The notes beneath the pieces are model-generated. The model made no database searches, was not told where the DNA came from, and was given only the letters and a program-made list of their open reading frames with translations. The position numbers were made by a program, and so were the translations under genes. A DNA stretch of 64,000 nt from Hydractinia symbiolongicarpus. Its lineage: Eukaryota > Cnidaria > Hydrozoa > Anthoathecata > Hydractiniidae. Position 1 is the stretch's first letter; every line of letters begins with the position of its first letter. The stretch is from assembly GCF_029227915.1 (NCBI RefSeq), contig NC_079882.1, positions 28,758,001 to 28,822,000 of the forward strand. Reading direction: 5' to 3'. Of the stretch, positions 35,543 through 47,500 are shown piece by piece.

Positions 35543-38500
35543 CTTCACATTTTCTTAGTTTAATTTAAAAAAACTATATTAACGCTAAAGAACAACTCTT
35601 TTAGGGAAATAGGGAAGGGGAAACATGAATCGGTCGTGACGACAAGCAATGTGTGGAAAAAATAATGAATTGCTCTAAAGGATTGAGAAGGTAAACTTCG
35701 ACTCAAAAAGATTTATATACATTAACTTCGGTACAAAAGTCATCATGAATTCAAATAATAGTTCAAAGGCGAAAAAACGTACCTTTGTTGGTGTAAATTT
35801 TACGTTTTAATTTCGCTAACTTGTTTCTTCTGATCGCTTCATAGATCAATCCAATGAATATACACACCAACCACATTATGAGCACTATACGTAGCGTTTT
35901 TTGATATAATGGTGCATTGAAGCTGATGATATCCTGTTCCCCTTCTGTTGCAGTGGTCGTTGTTTCACTTGATGTTTCAGCCGTTCCGTTTGCTTTCTTA
36001 ATTTCAATCGATTTTTTAATTTCCTATGTATAACGAAGTGAAAATTATAATTTACAGGAAAAAAATGTGTGTAAGAATGACGGGAGAGGAAATAGAATGT
36101 TACCTGTAGAAGCTTTGAAATAGCTTTGGAGGTCAGGTCTGTGTTCGCCTTTGCAAATTTTGTCCCACAAACTTTCAATTTTTCCATCTCACCAAATGCA
36201 GCTACGCCAAAATCAGTTGGTTCATCAAAAGCTTTATTAACAGTCAAACCATAATCAGAAATATTGCTTTTTAGAATTTCAGCAACATATCGATCCAGTA
36301 ATGCATATTTCACAGTTTTGTTTTTCAATGGTTCAAAAAGTTCTTCGTATGAGTAGTAAGTAACGTCTAGAAAAGCGGTACAATACAACTCAACTGCATT
36401 TTACATTTGTCTGATATAAAATTTCGCACATAGGTTAACTTGATAAGTGTTCAAATTGTGCAAATTGGAGATAAAAATAAAATAACGTTCTGCTGCATGT
36501 TTTAGCTTATACGAAAATGTTTTCCATAACTTTACAAAAAATAATAATACACATGACTTACTTTTCTCAAATTTCTTAATCCTTTTTTTGCCGTATGTAT
36601 ATTCTGCGCTGCCATACAATGCTAACATCTATTTTTTTTTAAAAAAAACAGAAATGTGAGGATATAAAAAAGAAGTAAAAACAACAACCTAACTACTATG
36701 GTCTGTTTATGAAACCCGCTAATTTATCAGTATAAAGCTGACCACTAGCAATATCTCCATTTACGGGCGAATTTTTTAACCAACCATTTTTTTTCTCTTG
36801 CAAAATACCAAAGATTTTAGGCATGATTCGAGAAGATTCGAATGTTTAAATTGTATTAAAAAATCTCGAAGATGTTGGGACTAGTTCGAGTTACAGAGAG
36901 GTTTATCTAAGGGGCAACAGACTTAGATGCTGAGGTGTAGTTTTCCAGTTTTAGAGCTATACTATAACGTGTTTTTTGTATGGAGATGGGAAGCAGGAAT
37001 TCAAGAAAGCAACAGATATTGGCTGTTAAACTATCCGGGATGCCAAGAGTGTATAAAAGCTACTTTGAGTTCTGAACATGTATAAAAATGCAGAGAAGTA
37101 GTCAAGAATAAAAAAAACATAAATAAAGAATTTAATGTTAGTATTTGAAATATTTGCCATTAGTTCAAGATGGTAAAAAACGAAATTGTAAAACATAAAA
37201 TGTTTGCTTAAAGCAGCTAACCCATAATTTCCAGTTGGTACAATGTTGGTATTTAAAAGCTGCTTATGTTCTATATATTTCGCTAATAAAGATTATACTA
37301 CTTCAATTCAAATTTAAGCAATATATAGCAACAAGATTTGATTTTCTAGCAAAAAGAACATGGTGAATGACCACAAACCTGGTTCAGTTATTTATGCAAC
37401 GACAGAAACACAGTTTTTCAGAACTCATAAAGACATTACCTTATCATCAGGGAGGTTTTGCTTCATTGAATTAATTGAAGCCACTGACAAAGCTGACGAG
37501 AGACTACCAGTAACAATTCCAGTTAACACCAAACCAAGAAGTGTCCAAAACACAATGTATATACGTCCTGATGTAGTCTCAGGTATCTTGTCACCGTATC
37601 TTAATAAAGAGAATTTTACGTATTATTTTATTTCGCTTTTGATTAAGAGGTAAAAAGTAGAGTTTGTTTATATTTGGAAGTAAATAACCCTTTTTAACAA
37701 TCTGGGCTATTTCTAAAAGTCAAAAAATCAAAAAATGTAAAATTTCGTCAAACAAATCATTGCTATTCCCCAGTGAAGTTTATTCCCTATAAAAGTTAGA
37801 AGCACTTTAAAAAATAAAAACATTAACTTCAAAATAACTTTCTCAAAATTATTTGTTAGAAGCTAAAGGAGATACATATAATTTTCGCTATTTTTAAAGA
37901 AAAAATACTACATCTCATTTGCATGGCACACAGACTAAATAAACCTTTTTGACCGGGAGTTGATTTGGCCAATTTAGACAACGTGACAAAAACCTGTTAA
38001 ATTAAAATCACAACAAAATATTTTTTACCATTCCATAATTTTTGAAAATCTTATGAAAATTAGGACTTCATTTGACAACGGGTGATTTTTTCTTTCTCGT
38101 TAAACTTTATTATAACAATAGCGGTTATTTTTTCCTGATTTAGCTTCATAGAAAATAACCAACTTGAAAGACTTTTACGCCAAATTAAATTCAGCTCATT
38201 TCAGCAAATTTTATCAAATTATGCATAGTTTCCACTGATGATAAAGCTTAACAAATGGCCTTTTTGAAAAAGAAACTTCACTTATAACGTTGTTTTTGTT
38301 TGAAATTTTATAATAGAAATTGAATTTTAATTATAATAGTTGTTACCCATGGAAACATCCACAGGTATTATCACACATCAATTTTTCGCTTGTTTTTGCA
38401 GACCTAAGCAAAATATAGCCATACCAACTTTCTCACATTCAGTCCTCATAAAAATCATTTTCAAAAAAGTAAAATAAGGTAGTACCATTGTCTTTTCTAA

Positions 38501-41500
38501 ATTCAGTTCAAAAATGAGGTAGAAGTCATGTTTCAGATTATCGAAATTGTTTACCGAGATAGCCTCTTCAGTAAAGGGGGTTCTAGTGCACGTAAAACTC
38601 CCATTTGAGGTACAAAAGTCGTGCAAGCACAGCAATCGCTCAACTAAACAACTGCCTAAGATATAAATCCCATTCTCATGTTGAACGCTAAGCAGAAAGA
38701 ATAGATTCACACATTTATAGTCTCTGGAATGAATCGGCCGGGGTTTGAACCTTAGACCTCTCACACTGAAAGCGAGCGCTCTACCACAAGGCTACCAGTC
38801 GGTAAAGATAAGTTAAGATAATTTATTTAAATTGAACTAAGAACAAAACGATCCATATTTTTTTTTAACCTCGAAAATGCATTTTTGAAATGTCTTTATC
38901 TCACAAATTCTCACACTGCATGTTTTCCAACTCACATTCGCATGAAAATATCGGTATACCTTCAATGTTCACTATCTCATTAAATAAACGTGAACTTGGT
39001 ATGTCAAGTTCATGTTATTTCATGAAATAATAAGGTGATTTTGAAATAACAGAAATTTAACATATTTTCACTGCGGACTAACATAAAGTAAGAAATTATG
39101 TTTAAAAATTAATTCATGTTATTTTATGTTAGTAAACCACTGGAAACCAAGCTTAAGTGTTTCATGCCCCTTTACTTAAAATTTATGATGCTGTAAGACA
39201 ACACTAACAACAACAAAAACAACAACAAAAACAACAACAAAAACAACAACAAAAACAATAAAAATAACAACAAGAACTGACCCAACAGTGGTGCTTGTCA
39301 TAATAGCCAAATATAAACCTTCAAATATTCCAGCAAGTGACATTCCACGACCTTTGTGTTCGACTTTTGTTGGTTCCTAAAGAATAATGAGTTAAGTTTC
39401 GTTATCGTCTATAAATAATACGATAAGCCGGATTGTATGTGATATTTATGATAGGTGTAAGTGGATTTTCTCATGGGGAAATAGTTGTTGCACAAAAAAT
39501 GATTTTATTATCAAAGCATTTTTGACATTTAAGTTAAGTTTACTTTAATCTAATAAAGGATTTAATCTTTAACCATTTATTTTAAACACTTTAATTCTTA
39601 TAGTAGATTTTTCTCTGGTTCACACAACTCCACATATTTTATTTTATAACTAACCACTCCGTATTTAAATACATTGATTTGGACAATATAAAACAGTATT
39701 CCTTAAGATAATCGTTTACCTCCTTTTTCATGTTTTGGAACTACTTAATTATTTGGTAAAAAAATTAACACTATATGAAACACTTGTTGATGATATAGTT
39801 TATAGCTGGATTTTATAGTGTTAATGTGATTTTTCATACTTTTCCCACTTCCGGTTTAGTAACTTTTCTATAAGTTAAAGGTCACATAGGTCACAGGTCA
39901 CAGGTCAAAATTTTAAAACGTGCCAAATTATGCATATATTCCGATTAGAATGTATGAATATAAACTGCATGTAAACACATTACGCTACTTAACCGCCCCA
40001 ACATCTAAGTCTGTTACCAAACTTAGTCCTTGCTTTCTTTAGAGAATTCGCGCGTTTGGAGTTCTTGCCGTTATTGGTGACTGATAGCATTATCACCGTT
40101 TTTATTTTTATTTTTTGATAGCGACATCGGAAGTGCGCTGAGGACTCAGGTCCTAATAATTAGGCCAACAGAACATTATGCTTTATTATGTTGGTTATTC
40201 TCTATCTACATTACGTTGGTTATGCTCTATCTACATTACGTTGGTTATGCTCTATCTACATTACGTTGGTTATGCTCTATCCACATTACGTTGGTCATGC
40301 TTTACCTACAGGCAAAATATTCTTCTATATGTAGTAATAAAGAGCATTTTACTACAGTTATGCAACATATTATGCCTTATTACTTTGGTTATGGCCTGTC
40401 TTATTGTTAGGGTTAGGTGGAATAATATATTGGTTATGGTCTATCTACAGGAAATATGTTTGCGTTGTGAGGATGTCCAATAATGAGGATTAATGTGTCA
40501 GGTCTATTTGGTTGGGGTAATTCAGTGGACGCGTGTTTTTACCTTGGTAGAGATATCAACCAGTATTACTTTATGGTGTACGTCGTGTGTGTGGGGTACA
40601 GTTGAGCCAGTGTTTTTTAAGTTAAAGATGTGAAAGTGTCCATTCATCCATGTGTATAAAAAATTAACTACACTTACACAAAACCAAAACATTGCTCCGA
40701 AGAACCAATTGAGAATAAAATATAGAGCACATATAGGCAGCGTGGAAAATATCCCATCAAGTAATCCATCTTCAACTTTTGCAGAGGCCTGTGCAGGACT
40801 ATCAGGAACTTCAAGAATGATAAATCCAGGACTGGTTGTAGTAACAACAAGAGAGTAATGGGGTGTAAACTTTCCAGTGTCCAACCTCGGAACTTGCAAT
40901 GCAGTGCCATTTACCGTAAAATTCTTTATATCACTGAACGAGTCCAAATCCACGCGATTGTAAGAGATGTAAACACTTTGATTAAATGAAGTGCAATTGT
41001 GAGCACATGTCAGCAGCATTTGTTCAGTTAAATCCATTACAATACCTTCTGGACGCAAATTGTTACCTTTTGGATAATCAACATAGGGAGGATATACCAT
41101 GTAATTGAGAATCAACTTTGCTTGTGGAACATGGCATGTTTCTAAGTGTGAAAAGTTTAAAATGTGCTGTAAACGTAAAATAAAGTAAAATCAAACCAAA
41201 CAAAATAAAATAAAATGAAATAGTCAGAAGTTTTTTTATTATAACTTGTAACTCACCAAGTCGAACTGGATCGCTTTTAAAACCAACACCTGCATTACTT
41301 CTTGCAGCTACACGAACTCTGTAAACACTATACAATTCTAAACCTTTGAGAACATGAGAAGTTGTTAAAGGGACATCGACTCTGGTAGCTTTTATCAATC
41401 CATCATCAACATCGATTTCACCAGTAGATAGCTTTTCATAGAAGATAGTATATCCTTGTTTAGATCCTTGCCATTGATCATCTGGTATATGTTCCCATTG

Positions 41501-44500
41501 AATTAGGCTTGCATATGGATAGTGGAAACTAGATGCACGTACATTAGAAGGAGCTGCAGTGGGTTCTAAACAAATTTAAAACTTCAGAATAAAAGAAATT
41601 TTGAAAAAGTCCTTGCGCAATAGACGTTTTTACTGATACTACTACTATTTTTGAAATATTCGCAATATAGTGTGGGAAAGTCAAGGTAGTTTCGGAGCAG
41701 GTTAGTTACTTCAAACATTGGTAGGGAATTTTTTTAATGGTGCATTTACAGAACAGTATTGAGAGAGTTTTGATAGTTTAGAACTTAATTTAGGGAGGAG
41801 TTCACTTAAATGTGGTTTAAGTGAAAATAATGCAGGTAGTAAAGTTCTACAATCAAGCCGGCTAGGCTGCATTTATATAAACTAACAGTTGCATTACATC
41901 AAATACCGTTTCTTTGAAAAAATAAGAGAGAAAATTTAATGGAAGTATGCGTGAGATAGCTGTAGCTTAAAATTAAAAACAGCTAACATATCATATGCAC
42001 TATGGTTAGCTCATCATTAGCCCGTTGTCAAAACCAAGCTTGGGGAAATTTCTGTGGATATCTCTAACTAGTATAATACATAACTTGCAAATTTTTTGCC
42101 CCTTGCACTATTTTAAACCTGTTTTAATTTATATATTTTAAAATTTTAAATTTTTCGGCGAATAGCGTTGTAATGTAGAAGTTTTTTAAAAAGAAAATAA
42201 ATAAATAAATAAAATGAGACCTTATTTTTTAACAGGTACTTCTGCCGATAATGAGAACTTAATTTAATACAAATGCCTAGGAAACCCTACTTCGCTCATT
42301 TCTAGAATCTAAAAATAGAAGCATATTGTCATGTTTTACAAGAACGTTCAAGTGACTTTGAAAGCTGCTTGAATGGTTGAAAAGTAAAAAATGATCAAAA
42401 ATAACATTTCTCATACATTTTATGCTTTAAAAAAGCTTCATTGTTGATAATGGTTAAAGAGGTTTTATGTCACTGCAATCAATTGTGACCAAAACAATAG
42501 TTATTGTTTAAATGTGACCACATATATCGATCACTTTTGTTCATAATATGTTCTATAACACATTCGATAATGTGTATTTTAAGTTGGAGAACTCGGAAGA
42601 TTTTTTGGTCCCTCAGGGGTTAGAGGTATCTTGAATATATACTTTTATGTTTTTATATGTAATGCCATTAATTTCATAAAAACTTTAATATTGATTAACA
42701 TGTAGGTGCCTATATCATCATCATTGATCATCTGTTATGTGTTCCCATTCAGTAATGCTTGCGTATGGATCATGAAAAGTTAATACACATTATATTAAAA
42801 ATAAAATAAATATCAGAGTTAACCAAAATGTGTAATAATAAAATAAATCTGATTAAATGTTTCCTTTTTTAAAACGCTTCCTTACCTAATTTTATAGAGT
42901 AAAATTTTATAGTCATGTTGCAAATTCATCAGTCATACTTTAAAATCAGATTCTTACCTGTCTCAAACGTTGAACAGTTTAACTTTTCAGTTGGCTTTCC
43001 TTCCCCCACACTGGTAAAAGCTGTCATCCAAACTGTGTATTGTGTGTTTGCTTTCAAGAAAAATAACTCCATTCTTCTTTTATATGGTTCATCAGTTTCA
43101 TTGACTATTTTATTGCCAAGTTGGTAATAAATCATATATTTTGTTCGAATACCTTCCAAATAAGCAGGAGGAGAGTGTTTCCATTGCAGTAGAAGTGAAC
43201 TGTAACTCACTCCTTCGCAGGTAAAATTGTAAGCAGACATCGATGGTGCTAAAAGTTAACGGTTTATGCACGAGTTTATTACTATATAGCCTTTCATCCT
43301 AGAAATCACCTATTATTGGCAAGGATAAATTACCGAAAAGCATGAAGAATCATTAAACAGCACATCTCCACGACGTATTCAACATATAGAAACCTGACAC
43401 ATTATTTAATACTTACTTCCTTCAGGCGTAAAAATTTGAATAGGTGGACTAGCCAGACCAATAAATTTCGTATCAACAGAAAGACTGACATTATAGAATG
43501 TATAGCCACGCAATCCAGTAGTGTTGAAGCTTACAGTACTAGTACCAGGAACAGTGATGTTGTCCCTATGGGAAAGTTAAAAATAAATTACTAATCAAGT
43601 GAGCGCAACAAAAGTAAAAATATCTCTTTTTTACAAAACTAATACGCGAATAGATTTATTCTCAGGTTCACAGTGCAAATACCTTAAATTAGTAGCAAGC
43701 TATCGAAAAAGTCCACATAAATTCATCCATCACAGCGCGCACGACTAGCTATCACAGGTTAACTAATCTGAAATAACTGACTTGAGAATACAGAAGAAAA
43801 CATACGTGGATGTCAACCAATTTTTACTTATAGTTTTTACTTCTATTGTTTTAAAGGCAAGTATACCTTATGAATTTTTTCATAGTGATTTCATTCCTCT
43901 AACCTAAATGTTTTATTTTTGTTCTATATGTTTTCTGTTAAAGTTCTGAAGCATAGGAGCATAAAAAAACTATGGTGCGGCAAAAATAAGGCACATATTG
44001 GTCATTTTTTAATATATAAACTCTTTGTGTTATATATAGCATATTAAAGTACTTGTGAAAAAAATAAAAAATATCTACATCTCCATCGGCAATCCATCAC
44101 AGTACTGTCCCTCCACACAGAGTGCACTTGATGCATCTCTCCGTTGTCGTGTTGAGTACGTTCCAATTGTCAAATCTTCAGCTCTATATATCGCTTGCAA
44201 CCTCACAGTGTAACCTCTTATAATGCCTGGAATTTTCGTTTCGTCAGGAAGCTCCCATGAAATGCTTATATTATTATACCCTGTAGCCACAGCCTGTAGG
44301 TTTGGGGGAGAAATAATTGACCCTAAAGTAAATACGGTAACGAGTTTAAACAAACTAAAAAAATTGGACATACTAAGGAAATTTTGAGTCTAAAAACAGC
44401 ACAGCACTGTTACTAAGTGCTCCGAAATCTTAATCTGATATGAACATACAGGTCATATTATGGCGCTTGCATCTATCGTAGTTCTCCAGCTACATCATTT

Positions 44501-47500
44501 CCCCCCATATACACTGTAAATATAAACTGTAGTTTTGTAAGCATCTCCATTGACAGCATGAGTGTTGTAAATGACATTGCTTTTAATTTTGGTTAAATCT
44601 TGTTGATTTCTGCCATGTAAGGAGGAATCCTTAATATCACCTGATGATATACAAATAGAGATAGCGCGAAGCCTGGACGCGTAGGGTTGCTAGTCCATTC
44701 ACCCAGTGCCTTAGATATTGCGGTGTTTTGAGAAACCAATGAGAATGCTTTCTTTCATATTTTTAACTAATGGAGATACAGTATTAGCATGATCTTTGCA
44801 TAGTCTGCTACAAACAAAAAGTACTCCTTAAAGTAAGAAGAAAGTCTCTGAGGTGGCTGGTCAAGAATGTTTTTGGCCAAAACGTTCACTTCAGAGCACT
44901 CCACAGTTGAATGTAATGAAGTCCAATCAACAAAGCTTGAAACTATGTGTTGGAAATCGTTTGTGTAGTTGTTAAATCTGAGACATATCTGGTAAGACTT
45001 GGATAGTTAATTTATAATTAAAGCTGTCCTGCTTGTTTATTTTTGGGCATAATTAAGTTGCCACTCCCGTGGCTTTTTATTTATGCAAAGTGTTCATAAT
45101 AGTTTCTCACTGCAAGAGTTTTACCAGCGAAAAAATATTGTGCCAAAAAATTGGTTTTTGGAACAAGGAGGCTCATGACTGTAGTCAGTGCAATTATTAG
45201 TACGAATTGCTCTAAATGCTCCAAGTAAACTACTCTTTGATAAGTTCCTCCAAATGGAGCACTTGGAACATCCAGAGCGGAATCTAATGTTGGACAGCGC
45301 TTTAATGAATAAATATATGCTGAACTTACATGATTCTTCGGTTGTTACAGTAATATTAGAAACCGGTGACACTCCTTTAAAGTTAAAACATGTAACTTCA
45401 ATCCGATAGATAGTAAAAAACTTCAGATCCTTCGCTTCGTAGCTAAATGTTTTTTCGTTACTAAAAAGAGTCATACTGTATTGGTTAAATCAGAAAAAGG
45501 AATATAAATTTGTCTAATTGGTACTTTACAGAAAGATTAATTATTTCTTTGTAAGCTTAACACACACTAACCCTTTTCGTGTTATATTTGTGGTATTTTT
45601 GTCCATTGGATTGTCAACAGATTGGATAGTCAACCTAAAATTCCCAACAACTCCAGCCCATTCTATATCGTATATGTCATTCCATTCAATGTAGATCGAT
45701 GTCGAACTTGTGTTGTAACCCGTGAGATTATAAGGCCCTCTAAATGGTGCTGAAAAATAGAAATTTATAGGTGAGAAAAACTTAAAAAGAACATTAGCGA
45801 TGAGGAGACAACTGTGCATTTATTTAAAGCTCTGCCAATTTTTATTTTAACCCTATTCGGTCGGTTTTTTAATAACTCCTTATTGCTATGTTATATGGTT
45901 ATGAAACTTACTGAGTTTCAATATTTATTTATTAGACACCTGCATGCCAAATTTTTAGGTATGGGACCCTTCAGAAGATTTGATATCAGCCATTACTCGA
46001 AACTACCCCTAGATATCTCTATGAAATCCTTACAATGGGGAAAACTGTTAGGATTATCCTTATAACTTGAAACTTGCAACACAAATTTGTTTTATTAAGA
46101 AGAATCATTTTGCATAATTCGGACACGTGATTAACCCGATTTCCCGTTTTTGTAGGATTTTACCCGAAAATTGGAAAAATTCGTATTTTCGGGCAATTTT
46201 TGCCAATTTTTTATGCGATCTACGTAAAAACCGGAAAATATGACAAATAACTTTTATTTAGCTTTCAGAAACTTCAAACAGAAAGCAAAAATTCGCTCTG
46301 GAACAAAAGTAATTAAATTTTGAGCGGATAGTGACATTTTTAACAAATTTCAAGCTTCTGATGACGTCACAAAAAATGTACTGACGCAAGCAAAAATTTA
46401 TTGCTGCTATTTTGTTCCTTTTATGACGTACTATAAGTGTGCCAAGTTTGATTCAATTTAAACAACCCTATGAAAAGTTATTGAGAGGGGGGGGGGGCGG
46501 ATTCCGGACCGAACAGGGTTAACATTTTGGTTCATATTGATTCTTATTGGAGAAAAGAGGATCAAGCTTAGCTTTTCTATTCTCTGTTTACCTTCTGCAT
46601 CTGTCCAAACAGTGATTGGATCACTAAAAGGTCCAAGGCCAGCAACAGTGTATGCAGCAATAGTAACTAGATATGGTGTATATATTTCCAGCCCTCCAAA
46701 TATGGTAGTTAGTTCATCGTTACTTGAGATGTTTTGCCTTCCCATTTCAACTTCATCCAATGTAATACAAATGGTTAAATATTTAGTGATAATTCCACGC
46801 GTATCTTCTTCAATGGGCTCTGTCCAGTTGACATAAATGCTACGGGAATTATTGTATGCACCAGTAACATTTTGAGGCGGTCCGGTTGGAGCTTGAAAAG
46901 AAGAAATGTTATTGCTAGCTAGGAAACACATTAAAATTTATCAAAATATATTAACTTTTTTCTTACGGGCTTCTCCAGTCTTTATTATTTCAATATCGCT
47001 GTATGCTCCAACACCAATTGTTGTTGCCACTGCAACAGCTACTTCATATTCTCTGTAACCTTCCAAATCATCAATTTCAACTTCATAAGTGCTTGCATTA
47101 ACAATTATGTGGTCAGTAAATTCCGACTTTCCGACACGACGATAGTAAACATGGTATTGGTATGGATAACCAAGCCATTCTCTTACATTTGTTTCTTCGT
47201 TCCATTTAACTTTAAGTGAGTAAGAACCAGTGTCATATCCCCACACATTTTCTTTAAACTTTAGAGGAACTATAAAAAAAAATCAGAAATTAAAGAGGAT
47301 TAAAGTTTCTTAAATAGTCTGAAAGTAATAGAGAAAGTAAATTTAATACTGGATTGATCCGTTAAGATTGTCACAGCTGGTGATTTTGGTCCTGATCCTT
47401 TTTCATTGTAACATTTAATCCTTATATTGTAATGTGTGAATTCTTCCAAATTTGCAATTACAGCAGATGTTATACTTCTGAAACAAAAAGAAAAAAAGTA

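Noticed and set aside
37360-37653. 97-codon plus-strand frame
   Set aside because: It is the antisense of the potassium-filter and M3 exon, which has matching splice sites and clear domain identity on the minus strand.
38378-38764. 128-codon minus-strand frame
   Set aside because: It is the body and head of a tRNA-derived SINE.
40178-40483. Frames rich in LRWLCSIYITL repeats
   Set aside because: They come from a 25-bp tandem repeat in an intron; the unit is not a multiple of three.
44480-45000. Coding-like minus-strand pieces (for example SSLHGRNQQDLTKIKSN) in the intron between FN3-8 and FN3-9
   Set aside because: No consistent frame, no splice sites matching the gene phase and no family recognised; possibly an old element, not annotated.
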